From Thermoflexus hugenholtzii JAD2 (GTDB taxonomy: Bacteria > Chloroflexota > UBA11872 > UBA12225), in contig CAMDTO010000006.1 of assembly GCA_945907765.1 (NCBI GenBank), positions 1 through 47,331 on the forward strand: DNA of 47,331 bases. Direction: 5' to 3'. The position numbers and the translations under genes are program-made. The notes beneath the pieces are model-generated. The model made no database searches, was not told the DNA's origin, and worked only from the letters and a program-made list of their open reading frames with translations. Shown here one piece after another: positions 1 to 9,131 of this stretch (its first letter is position 1; every line of letters starts with the position of its first letter).

Positions 1-555
1 ATGCCCATCGTGGTGCGGTCAAGTTTCCACGAGGCGCCCGGCACCACCATCGTCACAGGAGATGCCATGCCACTCGAAGGGCGGGAACGGGTCCGCGCGA
101 TTGCCCACGACACCGATGTTGCCAGGATCACGATCGTCAGCGTGCCGGATCGGCCCGGCATCGCCCACGGCATCTTCGCACCGATCGAGGAGGCATCGAT
201 CAGCGTTGACGTCATCGTCCAGAATGTCAGCCACCAGAACGTGACGGATATTTCGTTCACTGTTTCGCGCACGGACCTGGCACGGACGCTGCGCATCATT
301 GAGCCGGTTGCCCAAGAGATGCAGGCTCAGGCGGTCACCCATTCGGCATCCCTGGCCAAGATCAGCATTGTCGGTTCAGGCATGGTGGCCAATCCCGGCT
401 ACGCAGCTCGAATGTTCCGGGCGCTCGCGGAGGCCAACTGCAACATCGTGTCCATCACCACCAGTGAGATCCGGATCACCTGCCTCATTGATGAATCACA
501 GGTGCCAGTCGCCGCACGCGCCCTGCATGACGCCTTCCAGCTTGACGTCATCTGA
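1..555 (+). CDS. lysC: Aspartate kinase, C-terminal part (5' end outside window)
   Basis: This is the C-terminal regulatory part of aspartate kinase, which phosphorylates L-aspartate in the first step of lysine, threonine and methionine synthesis. The first residues (PIVVRSSF, then GT-I) match the family segment that joins the kinase domain to the regulatory part. Two ACT-type repeats follow. The first contains VPDRPGIAHGIFAPIEEASISVD (split: VPDRPGIA, then IFAPIEEA). The second begins ISIVGSGMVANPGYAARMF and ends near residue 180. The catalytic domain lies upstream of base 1, so the apparent first ATG is internal. The gene ends at TGA 553-555. The next gene has its own likely promoter, so they need not be cotranscribed. 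The family assignment is confident; feedback specificity (Lys or Thr) cannot be read from this part. Confidence 0.9.
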   Translation: MPIVVRSSFHEAPGTTIVTGDAMPLEGRERVRAIAHDTDVARITIVSVPDRPGIAHGIFAPIEEASISVDVIVQNVSHQNVTDISFTVSRTDLARTLRIIEPVAQEMQAQAVTHSASLAKISIVGSGMVANPGYAARMFRALAEANCNIVSITTSEIRITCLIDESQVPVAARALHDAFQLDVI

Positions 556-618
556 CCGCCTCTCGCCGCAGTTTCGGTCCAAAGTGCGGCGGATGGCGGA
601 TTAGAACCGTACTGGCCG

Positions 619-647
619 TTGCGTTGTGCGGTCGACCGTCCTATATT
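619..647 (+). promoter_or_regulatory. Candidate sigma-70-type promoter for the DUF151 gene
   Basis: TTGCGT at 619-624 and TATATT at 642-647 are separated by 17 bp, close to the housekeeping consensus. The site sits in the 243-bp gap after the aspartate kinase gene. It would give a leader of roughly 145 nt before the ATG at 799. I saw no terminator or riboswitch-like fold in the leader. It was read by eye only. Confidence 0.45.
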
Positions 648-798
648 TACTGCAGGCATGTAGCGGGGCGTCTTGCTGGCGCGGGTTTTGGGCTCGGGAT
701 GGCGCCGATCCATGAGCAGGGCTCCCTTCTACGATGCCGATCGAACCCCGGTGCCCAGACGCAGCGTACTAGGTCACGGGTGACTGGGAGGGGTAAGC

Positions 799-1335
799 AT
801 GATGGCCGTCGAAATGGTTGTGGAAAGCATTCGCCAGAACCTTCTCGCCCCGCACCGCATCGTCGTGCTCAAGGAAACGGGTCGCGAGCGTTACTTGCCC
901 ATCGTCATTGGTGTTGCCGAGGCTGACGCCATTTCCATGCGGCTCCAGAACCTCGAGGTCCCCCGTCCCCTCACGCATGACCTTTTGGCAAGCGTTATCA
1001 CTGCGCTCGGCGGTCGGGTCACCAAGATCATCGTCACCGACCTGACGGGTGAGACCTTCTTCGCACGCATCGTCCTCGATGTCGATGGACGCCATGTCGA
1101 GGTGGACTCCCGTCCGTCCGACGCAATCGCCCTTGCCGTCCGGGTTGGCGTCCCGATCTTTGTCGACGAGGCCGTCCTGCAGCGGGGGGCGGTCGTTCCC
1201 GAGGGCCATGAGCGTCCGGTCGATGGGCAGGAAATGGAGAAGACCGGCGAACGGATAGCCGACGAGCAACTCGCGGTCTTCAAGGACATCATCGACAAGT
1301 TGAACCTCGACGACTTGGGCAAGGGTCGCCACTGA
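799..1335 (+). CDS. Bifunctional nuclease domain (DUF151/BFN) protein
   Basis: This 178-residue protein belongs to the BFN/DUF151 family, small proteins with reported RNase and DNase activity in plants and unclear roles in bacteria. The family core is plain: an N-terminal strand with an LK-family middle (residues about 20-45, including YLPIVIG and EADAISM), then a central part (VTKIIVTDL, TFFARI) and the signature SRPSDAIALAVRVGVPIFV near residues 110-130. The C-terminal tail after residue 140 is acidic and helical, also usual for the family. The start at 799 follows a strong ribosome site (GGGAGGGG, 5 nt spacing); a second ATG comes directly after it. It is transcribed toward the convergent antiporter gene. 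The family is clear but the cellular function is not. Confidence 0.9.
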   Translation: MMAVEMVVESIRQNLLAPHRIVVLKETGRERYLPIVIGVAEADAISMRLQNLEVPRPLTHDLLASVITALGGRVTKIIVTDLTGETFFARIVLDVDGRHVEVDSRPSDAIALAVRVGVPIFVDEAVLQRGAVVPEGHERPVDGQEMEKTGERIADEQLAVFKDIIDKLNLDDLGKGRH

Positions 1336-1419
1336 CCTTCGTTGCACCGGACGGCGTGACGGGAGCAAGATGATGCCCCCCGCGCCCTGCTCCTTCCCCG
1401 TTGCGATGGGGTTTGCGTG

Positions 1420-2727
1420 TCAACGTCGCATCCTGGTCTCATCTCGATGCGACGCCGTGCCGTCCAAGGCCGGGGCAAGCCTCGGGTCGTTTAGGAGGAG
1501 TGCGCGGAGTGCCGGTGGGGCCACCAGAGTGGTCACCAAGGTCATCACGATCAGTGCCGAGAACGTGGTGTCGTCTAGGATCCCCTGGACATGTCCCATG
1601 CCGGCCACCACCAGGCCGACCTCGCCTCGTGGAACCATGCCAATGCCGATGATTGCCTTCGTCCGCCCCGTACCGACTGCGGTGCGCATGCCAACCGCCC
1701 CGACCGCCCCGCCAACGACCTTTCCCACGATCGCAATGACCGTGAGTGCCCCTGCGAGAAGCGCGGTGGACCCGTTGGAAAGGGCCATCGGGTCCATCTG
1801 GGCGCCAGTCGCCACGAAGAAGATCGGGACGAACAATTGCGAGAGGGGCTGGACGTGGGCTTCGAGCTGGTAGCGTTCGCGTGCTTCGGCACGGATCATC
1901 CAGGCCAGGAATGCCCCGACTACCGCAGCCAAGCCAAGCGCGCTTGACAGAACCGCAAGCGCCAGCGCGATCCCGATTGCAAGGGTGAACGGTGCCCCAG
2001 GCGTCTTCAGCGCATCAAGGTGAACGCTATACCGTCCGATCACCCGACGTCCGACCCCCAGCACGAAGGCGATGAATGCGGCTGTCTGGACAAGGACGAC
2101 GCCAATCCGGATGAATGCGTCAGGTGACATCGAGAGGTCCCCGCCCGACCCGGCCATCGCTCCCACGACCGTCAGCACGACCATCCCGAGGACATCGTCG
2201 ATCACCGCCGCGCCCAGGATCACCCGTGATTCCGGCAGTGTGATCGCACCGATGTCGCGCAGGACGCGCGCGGTCACCCCGACGGACGTTGCCACCAGCA
2301 CGGTTGCGGTGAACACCGAGACCAGCGCGCTTTCCTGCACCATCGCCATGAAGGCAAATCCGAGACCGAACGGCACGGCGACCCCGCCGATTGCCACCAG
2401 AACCGCACGCGGCCCCGTCTGGGTCAGGTCTGAAAGGCGCGTCTCGAGACCCACATGGAACAGCAGGATGACGACGCCAAGTTCCGCGACCGTGTGGATC
2501 ACGAGGTCGAATGCATGTGACGCTGCCTTCGCGTCGCCTCCGAACGCGAGTGTGAACGCCGCACTCGGCACACCTATCCAACCGAGCATATGCGGCCCGA
2601 GCATGACCCCAGCAAGGATCTCCCCAATGACTGCCGGCTGCCCGATGCGTTCGCACACCTCGGCGAACAGCTTGGCCGCGACGAACATGAGTAGCAGGTC
2701 AAGCAGGATCCATCCCACCGGGGTCAT
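1420..2727 (-). CDS. Cation:proton antiporter, CPA2/Kef family
   Basis: This 435-residue integral membrane protein exchanges monovalent cations (Na+ or K+) for protons across the cytoplasmic membrane. I count about 11-12 hydrophobic helices. Family marks are the N-terminal GEILAGVMLGPHMLGW (residues 35-50), FHVGLETRLSDL (90-101), and VIDDVLGMVVL with the paired acidic residues D177 and D178 in the transport core. No C-terminal KTN/RCK domain is present, so it is shorter than KefB/C and closer to NapA/GerN-type exchangers. The reading frame is open upstream to 2799, but the ATG at 2727 has GAGG 9 nt before it and starts directly at the first helix, so it is preferred. It lies 145 bp downstream of the SIMPL-domain gene on the same strand. 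Ion specificity is not determinable here. Confidence 0.88.
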   Translation of the reverse strand: MTPVGWILLDLLLMFVAAKLFAEVCERIGQPAVIGEILAGVMLGPHMLGWIGVPSAAFTLAFGGDAKAASHAFDLVIHTVAELGVVILLFHVGLETRLSDLTQTGPRAVLVAIGGVAVPFGLGFAFMAMVQESALVSVFTATVLVATSVGVTARVLRDIGAITLPESRVILGAAVIDDVLGMVVLTVVGAMAGSGGDLSMSPDAFIRIGVVLVQTAAFIAFVLGVGRRVIGRYSVHLDALKTPGAPFTLAIGIALALAVLSSALGLAAVVGAFLAWMIRAEARERYQLEAHVQPLSQLFVPIFFVATGAQMDPMALSNGSTALLAGALTVIAIVGKVVGGAVGAVGMRTAVGTGRTKAIIGIGMVPRGEVGLVVAGMGHVQGILDDTTFSALIVMTLVTTLVAPPALRALLLNDPRLAPALDGTASHRDETRMRR

Positions 2728-2818
2728 CAGTGGTTGCCTCTGGGACGCACCGAAAGCCCGCCCGACCCACCGGCAGTTGGTCGATGCACGTGCATCCACC
2801 CCATTACCCCAGATGCGT

Positions 2819-2845
2819 GCACGCGTCGCACGCGTCGCACGCGTT
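2819..2845. repeat. 9-bp tandem repeat, three copies
   Basis: GCACGCGTC occurs twice in tandem, followed by a third copy differing in the last base (GCACGCGTT). It lies between the stop of the SIMPL-domain gene and the start of the antiporter gene, both on the minus strand. Each unit contains the palindrome ACGCGT. It could be a protein-binding array or simple slippage; nothing more can be said. Confidence 0.6.
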
Positions 2846-2872
2846 GCGGCCCAAGTGCGGGTGGCACGTCGG

Positions 2873-3793
2873 TCAGTTCGATGTTCCGAAGGTCACGCGC
2901 ACGCGTCCACGGAACGTGAGTTCACCGGACTGGACGGGCGTGGGCGGCCCGGCGGACGCTGCCAGGGCGCGCGGTGCGACCATGTCCGAGGTCTCCGGAC
3001 GGACAATCCCGCCGCCATCATCTGACGCCATCGCCACACCGGTCACCTTGATCCCGAGCCCCGAAGCGATTGCGTCTGCCTTGCCTCGCGCATCCGAAGC
3101 TGCCTGTTCAAGGGCCTGTCTGGTCACGTCGCGTTCGTTCCGCACCCCGAAACGCAGGTTCCCCGCGCTGTTGGCACCGGCATTGACGGCGGCGTCGTAG
3201 ATTTCGCCGGCTCGCGTGATGTCATCGATGGTCACCGAGACTTGGTTGATCGCCTCGTAGGATGAGATTGCAGGTGGGCGATTGTCACTTGGGGGTCGGG
3301 GCGTGAAGACCGGGTTGAGTGAAAGTCCCGATGTCCGGATCCCGGCACCCGGCACCCCGGCACGCTTGAGTGCATCGATGACCGCGTTTGCCTGTGTCGC
3401 GTTCAAGTCGGTCGCTTCGCGCGCCGTTCTTGCCTCCGTCCGGATGCCCATCGTCAGGTACGCGACATCCGGTTGGACCGTGACGGCGCTTTCCCCGGTC
3501 ACCGTGATCCCCGATGCCGTGGCGGTCTGGGGCGTGATCGGTGCAGCCGAAGCTACTCCCAACCACGTCGAGGCTTGATGTGGTGGCGCGTTGCTGGGGT
3601 CACCGACGTGCAATGACGCGTACGCGACACACGCCGTGACCGCGACAGTGACCGCGACCGAAAGCCCTCCCAGTCCGCGTGCGATTGGGCGCCACCAAGC
3701 TGGTAGCCCGCCGTATGCGTATCGTCGGGATGGTTCAGCGGAGGTGGTGATCGGTCGGAAATCTTGAGGCAATGTGCGCCGGACGTCTGACAT
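2873..3793 (-). CDS. SIMPL-domain (DUF541) membrane-anchored protein
   Basis: This 306-residue protein has one N-terminal membrane segment (about residues 40-62, LSVAVTVAVTACVAYASL) followed by an extracytoplasmic SIMPL/DUF541 domain (about 90-300). Domain marks are ITVTGESAVTVQPDVAYLTMG near the start, then the alternation of a helical stretch (ANAVIDALKRAGV) and strand (IRTSGLSLNPVF), and the late segment EQAASDARGKADAIASGLGIKV. Related bacterial proteins (for example BP26/OMP28 and YggE) form ring-like oligomers or help with oxidative stress, but most have no known activity. The ATG at 3793 is chosen because GAGGAA lies 7 nt upstream and the open frame before it has no family similarity. 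It is divergent from the kinase gene across a 290-bp region. Confidence 0.88.
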   Translation of the reverse strand: MSDVRRTLPQDFRPITTSAEPSRRYAYGGLPAWWRPIARGLGGLSVAVTVAVTACVAYASLHVGDPSNAPPHQASTWLGVASAAPITPQTATASGITVTGESAVTVQPDVAYLTMGIRTEARTAREATDLNATQANAVIDALKRAGVPGAGIRTSGLSLNPVFTPRPPSDNRPPAISSYEAINQVSVTIDDITRAGEIYDAAVNAGANSAGNLRFGVRNERDVTRQALEQAASDARGKADAIASGLGIKVTGVAMASDDGGGIVRPETSDMVAPRALAASAGPPTPVQSGELTFRGRVRVTFGTSN

Positions 3794-4083
3794 GCTGCGG
3801 TTCCTCGCGGTGGTTGTCGGTGTTCGACCAGTGAAGCGCAACAGGCAGACGGTACCAGTGTGCAACCCGGTTTGCCACATGCCCGGACGTCGCCTCGACG
3901 AAGGGTTCGGGTACCCTTGAGGTCGGGAAGTGCTACCAACGCGTCGCCTTGCGCGTTCTCCCAACCCTTCGTGTGGGTGATCGAAATGGCGGCTCAGACG
4001 GTGTTCCCGGTGGACCATATCCTCGTTCAGTCGTGTCCGGAAGGCGACGGTCGGGGGGTCTGGGAGCCAGGCTGGTTGGCGAG

Positions 4084-6558
4084 ATGACGGGAAGTGCGGC
4101 TCCAAGGCCACGGCCCGCCCGGCGCATCGGTCCGTACGAGATCCTCGAAACGGTCGGACGCGGTGGCAGCGCCGTGGTCTACCGTGCCCGCGACACCCGT
4201 GCCCGCGAAGCGATGGCAATCGGCGGTATCGGAGCGGTAGCGCCCGACAACGATGTCGCCCTCAAGCTGATCGCCGGCGCGTTCGCGGGATCAACCGAGT
4301 TCCGTGCCCGGTTCCGCCAAGAGGTCGACCTCATCCGGCGGTTGCGTCACCCCCACATCCTTTCGGTCTACGACAGTGGCGAGTCAGATGGATCTGACGA
4401 CGTGCCGCTAGGCCCGGATGGATCTATTCCGGGCGAACGTGCCCCCATTGATGCCAGCTTGGCGGGAGGCTACTCGTATCTCGTCACTGAATATTGCAGT
4501 GGTGGCAGCCTCGATGTGGCCATGCGTGCGCCCCGGAAGTTGCGCAACCGGTGCCGGCTTGCCGCTGCCATCGCGACCCAGATTGGCAGCGCCCTGGACG
4601 AGGCCCACGCGTCATCGGTCCTGCACCGGGACATCAAGCCATCCAACATCCTGCTTGCCTCCGGCGGGCGGTACGTCCTTGGGGATTTTGGCCTGGCGCG
4701 CGTCTTTGACACGGGAACCAGCCTGCACCTGACTGTCACCGGGTATGTGACCGGGACTCCGTCCTATATGGCGCCTGAACAGGCAAGTGGAGGTTCGGCT
4801 GACGGCCGGACGGACCTTTACGGTCTTGGTGTCGTGCTGTTCGAGATCATCGTGGGAGCTGTACCTTTCCGGGGCGAACAGGCGATGGCGATCATGCATG
4901 CCCAAGTGCACCAACCGGTGCCCCGGGCAGATGCGGTTGATCCTGCGGTTCCGGAGCGAGTGGCCGACGTTCTCTACCGTGCGCTCGCAAAATCGCGCGA
5001 AGCTCGCTACCCATCCGGACGGGCACTCGCGGCTGCGCTTGTCAAGGGCATCGTCGACTCCGGCATCCCGGTCCCTGAAAAGGCGGTCAATCCTGCAGGT
5101 GTCGCCACTGGCCCGGTCGATGGATCCACCAAGTTGGACGACGATCCATCGTCCCGCAATCCAATTGCTCGCGGATGGTCGCCATCACGCCTGGCACGCG
5201 GAGCCACGACGACGCTTCGCGGAACCCTTGCCCGGTGGTCGGTGCCGTTCCGGGTGGTTGCGGCCACTGCGCTGGTCCTCGCCTTGGCGACCGGAAGTCT
5301 TGCCATCTCCGGGAACGTGGACGGTCCGAACGGCGAAACCATTGCTTCATTGACCACCCGGGCACAGGCAATCCTGGCGGTCTGGCGCAGTGCCGACGAT
5401 GGCCCGAGCATCACCGAGGCGTTGATGCCCAGCGCCAGTCGCCCGGCTCCTTTGCGCCCGACCGTCACGGTGCGGTTCAGCCAACCCATGGACGTGGTCT
5501 CCGTCGAGACCAACCTTCGGTTCATTCCCGACGCCTCGGCGTTGTTTCCGGGCGGGAGCGCGGTCTCGCCGGTCCCGCTGGATTTCGAATGGAACGGCCA
5601 GTTGGTGGTCGTGATCCCGCGGTACGACCTGATGCCCTCCATGACCTATCTCGTCACCCTTGATGGTGGTGCCCGGAGTGTCGAGGGACGCGCACTTGTC
5701 CGCCCCTTGGATCATCGGTTCACCACGCGGTCGCTTTCGGAACCGACCCCGCCCGGCGGGGTAGTCGCGCCTCCGGAGCGGGTTGTCCCCGGGGTGACCG
5801 TTCCCACTGAGACCAGACGCACTCCGGTAGCGACATCTGTCCCGCCACGTCCCACGACAGGCACTGCGCCGACGGTGATCCGCACGACCGTCGCCGTGGC
5901 AACGGTCCCGAGGTCGCCAACGTCGGGGATCGCTGGTGCCGTCACTCCGGCCCAGTCCCCGGCTTCCGGCACCACCGTTCCAGACACTACTCCACGGTCT
6001 TCCACGTCCGATGGCACCACGCCGGCAGTCTCGACGCCCCGTTCGGTTCCAGATAGCCCCGGTGTGATCACCACGGTGACGGCAAGTCCGGATGGTGCGC
6101 GCGTGGAATCGGTGGGGCCCATGGGTACCGGGACCCCGCTCGTGCTTGTGACCACGCCATACGCGCCGGTAACCGGAACCGGGCCGGCCACGGTCACCCC
6201 CGTCCGGTTCCAAGGTTCTCCAACGCCAGTGGGGGCAACGCCGATTGGCGGTGGCACTCCGATCGGGTGGGCAGGCAACGTGTCGCCAACGACTGTCGGG
6301 GCGTCGTCCGGTGGATCACGCTCCCTGATGTCCCCGACACCTGCATCCGTCGGCGTCTACATCACGCCACCACCGACCGTGACAGGCGTTGCGCTCACGA
6401 TCGTCGCGGGAATCCTGCCGTCCCCCACTCTCGCCGGGGGTGGTGTGAACACGATTCCGGCGACCCCGTTGGTTCTGCCATCGCCGACGATTGCGCTGCT
6501 TGGCGCGCGCATCCCGGCCACTCCCACCGTTCCTGCGACACCGACAGGCACACCGTAG
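4084..6558 (+). CDS. Membrane Ser/Thr protein kinase with Ig-like ectodomain
   Basis: This 824-residue Hanks-type kinase has a cytoplasmic N-terminal catalytic domain (about 15-330): glycine loop GRGGSAVV (25-32), ATP lysine K61 in VALKLI, helix-C glutamate E80, catalytic loop HRDIKPSN (181-188), DFG (201-203) and APE (230-232). All catalytic residues are kept. Two inserts are longer than usual, one before K61 and one at about 100-128 before the hinge. One membrane helix follows (about 388-410). Outside the membrane there is a Big_5-like Ig domain (about 452-550; VTVRFSQPMD, then MTYLVTLDGGA) and a 270-residue Thr/Pro/Val-rich tail. No PASTA repeats are seen. The open frame extends back to 3949, but the domain starts best from ATG 4084. 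The ectodomain probably senses or anchors to the cell surface. Confidence 0.9.
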   Translation: MTGSAAPRPRPARRIGPYEILETVGRGGSAVVYRARDTRAREAMAIGGIGAVAPDNDVALKLIAGAFAGSTEFRARFRQEVDLIRRLRHPHILSVYDSGESDGSDDVPLGPDGSIPGERAPIDASLAGGYSYLVTEYCSGGSLDVAMRAPRKLRNRCRLAAAIATQIGSALDEAHASSVLHRDIKPSNILLASGGRYVLGDFGLARVFDTGTSLHLTVTGYVTGTPSYMAPEQASGGSADGRTDLYGLGVVLFEIIVGAVPFRGEQAMAIMHAQVHQPVPRADAVDPAVPERVADVLYRALAKSREARYPSGRALAAALVKGIVDSGIPVPEKAVNPAGVATGPVDGSTKLDDDPSSRNPIARGWSPSRLARGATTTLRGTLARWSVPFRVVAATALVLALATGSLAISGNVDGPNGETIASLTTRAQAILAVWRSADDGPSITEALMPSASRPAPLRPTVTVRFSQPMDVVSVETNLRFIPDASALFPGGSAVSPVPLDFEWNGQLVVVIPRYDLMPSMTYLVTLDGGARSVEGRALVRPLDHRFTTRSLSEPTPPGGVVAPPERVVPGVTVPTETRRTPVATSVPPRPTTGTAPTVIRTTVAVATVPRSPTSGIAGAVTPAQSPASGTTVPDTTPRSSTSDGTTPAVSTPRSVPDSPGVITTVTASPDGARVESVGPMGTGTPLVLVTTPYAPVTGTGPATVTPVRFQGSPTPVGATPIGGGTPIGWAGNVSPTTVGASSGGSRSLMSPTPASVGVYITPPPTVTGVALTIVAGILPSPTLAGGGVNTIPATPLVLPSPTIALLGARIPATPTVPATPTGTP

Positions 6559-6610
6559 AGCGCAGCGCAATCAGGGGGATGCTGGTGGGACCGGGCTCTC
6601 AGGTCTCAGG

Positions 6611-8011
6611 TCAGCGACCGACTGGCGCCACAACCTGCCCCTGCGCGGTATCACGCACATCCCAGCCAAGGGCGACAATTTCACCCCGGATTGCGTCTGA
6701 AGCAGCCCAGTTCTTCGAAGCACGCGCTTCACGACGACGCTCCAGCAGTGCCTCGACCTCAGCGGGTGGTCCGGCGGGCGCCTCTTCCGGCATCACATGC
6801 GCCAGTCCCATCGGCAGGATCGCGTCCATCCTCAGCACCGTCGCCCGGCGAGCTTCCGGGGAGAGCGCCGCCTCGCGGATTGTCTCCCACACGACCGCGA
6901 GTGCCCTTGGGGCATTCAGGTCGTCACGCAACGCGTCGCCAAACCGCATGAGCGCGGCGTCGTCCGCAATCGCGTCAGGGTCAATCGGCAGGGCGGCGAA
7001 CTGTCCGTGCAGGTTGCGCATCGCACTTGATGCCCCGTCCATCCCTTCCTCGGTGAAGGTCAGGTGGCTCCGGTAGTGCGCGCTGTAGGTGAGGTAGCGG
7101 TACGCCATTGGGGAATAGCCCGCGTCGATCAGGGACTGGAGGGTCAGGAAGTTGCCTTCCGACTTGCCCATTCGGCGGTCCTTGAGAACAAGGAACTCAC
7201 CATGCACCCACCAGTCCGCGAGCAGATGGCCCGTGGCGGCGAGTGTCTGCGCAATCTCGTTGGTGTGGTGCACGGGGATGTGATCAACTCCACCCGAATG
7301 GAGGTCGAATGGCACACCCAGATACTCGGCTGCCATCGCTGAACATTCGATGTGCCAACCAGGGAACCCCTTCCCCCACGGACTTTCCCACTCCATCTGC
7401 CGTTGTTCGGCCGGGTCCGAGAATTTCCAGAGTGCGAAGTCCTGGGCGTTGCGTTTCTCATCATTGACGGCAACGCGCGCCCCGGCTTGCTGCCCGGCGA
7501 GGTCGAGGCGTGCCAGCTGCCCATATTCGGGCAGTTTCGAGGTGTCGAAGTAGATGCCGTCTGAGGTCTGATAGGTAAAACCGCGGGCCTCGATCTTTCG
7601 GACGGTCTCGATCATCTGCGCAATGTGGTCGGTCGCGCGGCACCAGATCGTTGGTTCCAGGACTTCGAGCCGCTCGAGATCCTGCTTGAAAGCCGCCGTG
7701 TAGAACTCGGCAATCTCCCACGCGGTGCGACCCTGTTGGCGCGCACCCTTCTCCATCTTGTCCTCGCCGGTGTCGGCATCAGACGTCAGGTGCCCCACAT
7801 CCGTGATGTTCATCACATGCCGGACATCAAATCCCTCCGCCTCAAGGACCCGGCGCATCAGGTCGGCAAAGATGTACGTGCGTAGGTTCCCGATGTGGGC
7901 GTAGTTGTAAACCGTTGGTCCGCACGAGTAGAACCCGACATGACCGGGAGTGCGCGAGGTGAACGGTGCGACCTGTCGGGTCCAGGTGTTATGGAGGCGT
8001 AGGGGCATCAT
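6611..8011 (-). CDS. cysS: Cysteinyl-tRNA synthetase
   Basis: This class I aminoacyl-tRNA synthetase charges tRNA-Cys. It has 466 residues, the normal size for the family. The N-terminal zinc cysteine and nucleotide site are visible in CGPTVYNYAHIGN (30-42), where HIGN stands for the HIGH motif. The zinc-site segment WHIECSAMA and the following HSGG-DHIPVHHTNEIAQ are also present. The KMSKS loop is RMGKS (280-284), in which the usual second-position residues are changed. The C-terminal anticodon-binding helical part is complete. The gene runs convergently to the kinase (52-bp gap) and is 50 bp downstream of the mannonate dehydratase gene on the same strand. Two ATG codons are adjacent at the start; the ribosome site is weak, so the exact first residue is uncertain by one. 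Confidence 0.97.
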   Translation of the reverse strand: MMPLRLHNTWTRQVAPFTSRTPGHVGFYSCGPTVYNYAHIGNLRTYIFADLMRRVLEAEGFDVRHVMNITDVGHLTSDADTGEDKMEKGARQQGRTAWEIAEFYTAAFKQDLERLEVLEPTIWCRATDHIAQMIETVRKIEARGFTYQTSDGIYFDTSKLPEYGQLARLDLAGQQAGARVAVNDEKRNAQDFALWKFSDPAEQRQMEWESPWGKGFPGWHIECSAMAAEYLGVPFDLHSGGVDHIPVHHTNEIAQTLAATGHLLADWWVHGEFLVLKDRRMGKSEGNFLTLQSLIDAGYSPMAYRYLTYSAHYRSHLTFTEEGMDGASSAMRNLHGQFAALPIDPDAIADDAALMRFGDALRDDLNAPRALAVVWETIREAALSPEARRATVLRMDAILPMGLAHVMPEEAPAGPPAEVEALLERRREARASKNWAASDAIRGEIVALGWDVRDTAQGQVVAPVGR

Positions 8012-8061
8012 CTCGGTGCGATTTTACCCCTACCCCATGTTGTCTGGACCGTTACCCCCGG

Positions 8062-9060
8062 CTACCCGCGCCCGTAGACAACCTTGAGGAGGGCCTTGAT
8101 GTATCCGTTCGCATATGCATGACCATGCCAGTGCGTGAACGGTGCCGGCAAGTGCGGGGTGTGGTCCATCATGAATGGCCCGCGGAACCCGACCGCCTTG
8201 TACGCCTGCATTGTCGCAAGCATGTCGTTCTGGCCCTCATCGATGAACACCTCGATGAAGTCGTCCGGTGTCCCGACGATGTCCCTGAAGTGAACCACCC
8301 CGATCTTGTTGCGGGTGCCCACCGAATGGATCGCCTCGGCAACGTCGCCGCCCATCTCGGCCACGCAACCTTGGCAGAAGAGCATTGCGTTCGCCTCCGA
8401 AGGGACCATGTCGAAGATCCGGTGGTATTGCGGGATGCTTGAGGTGATCCGCGCCGCTCCGCCGAGTGGGTCATGCACCGGGGGATCATCAGGGTGCAGG
8501 CAGACCCGAACCCCCGCCTCTTCTGCCACTGGCAGGACACGTTCGTAGAACCACCGGAGGTTGGTCCACATCTCCCCCTCGGTGATTGCATCGTGCGTGC
8601 GGTCGCCGTGTTCGGTGTCGCGCCCACCGTTCGCGTCGAGGTCTGCCTTGCGGTAGGTCGACAGCAGTGCACCACCCCGGCCAACCGCGGACGGCGTCCG
8701 GAAGTGACCGATCCCCTGGAATGTCGTGGCCGTCAGTGGCACACCCGCCTGACCGATCCCACGCACGATCTGCGCCCAGTTATGCGCCTCGGCCTCGCGC
8801 CCATCAAGGCCATAGACCACTGACTTCTTGGGCAGACCGCCGTTGTGCAGGACCGAAAGCTCCAGTCCGTGGGCCTCGACATGCTTGCGAAGCGCGATGA
8901 ACTCCTCGGCGTGGGTGCCACCATCCGCCAGGTGTCCCGGCACCCGGATGATGACCCCCTCGACACCAGTTGCCTTCAGGAAGTCCAGGTTCCCCGCCGT
9001 CGTCTCATCCCATCCGATGCTGTCGATCAGCTGTGCGCGTGCCGGTGCCGGTCTTGACAT
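8062..9060 (-). CDS. uxuA: Mannonate dehydratase
   Basis: This protein has 332 residues and is related to UxuA, a TIM-barrel metal-dependent enzyme that removes water from D-mannonate to give 2-keto-3-deoxygluconate in hexuronate breakdown. Visible family segments are HPDDPPVHDPLGG (near residue 195), CQGCVAEMG (near 230), HFRDIVGTPDDFIEVFIDEGQND (read as HFRDI and FIDEGQND) and DHTPHLP near the end. These supply the His and Cys residues that bind the metal in the family. It is slightly shorter than Escherichia coli UxuA (about 390), as usual for the non-enteric branch. The ATG at 9060 has GGGAG upstream. It lies between an amidohydrolase-like gene and cysS on one strand. A second, unrelated type of mannonate dehydratase fold (ManD-like) is encoded at 26525. 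Confidence 0.88.
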   Translation of the reverse strand: MSRPAPARAQLIDSIGWDETTAGNLDFLKATGVEGVIIRVPGHLADGGTHAEEFIALRKHVEAHGLELSVLHNGGLPKKSVVYGLDGREAEAHNWAQIVRGIGQAGVPLTATTFQGIGHFRTPSAVGRGGALLSTYRKADLDANGGRDTEHGDRTHDAITEGEMWTNLRWFYERVLPVAEEAGVRVCLHPDDPPVHDPLGGAARITSSIPQYHRIFDMVPSEANAMLFCQGCVAEMGGDVAEAIHSVGTRNKIGVVHFRDIVGTPDDFIEVFIDEGQNDMLATMQAYKAVGFRGPFMMDHTPHLPAPFTHWHGHAYANGYIKALLKVVYGRG

Positions 9061-9131
9061 GTTCCATCACTCCCTGGTTTGCCTGATTGGCGCAGCGTAC
9101 TCCAACCACGTGCCCCGTCGCGTGGCGCTAC

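Noticed and set aside
2819-2845. Short direct repeats taken as a CRISPR array
   Set aside because: Units are 9 bp with no spacers. It is a tandem repeat only.
2072-3025. Plus-strand open frame across the antiporter and SIMPL genes
   Set aside because: It is antisense to two recognised genes and shows no signature of its own.
5347-6213. Minus-strand open frame opposite the kinase ectodomain
   Set aside because: It is Arg/Gly-rich and shadows the Thr/Pro-rich coding strand. No start signal or domain.
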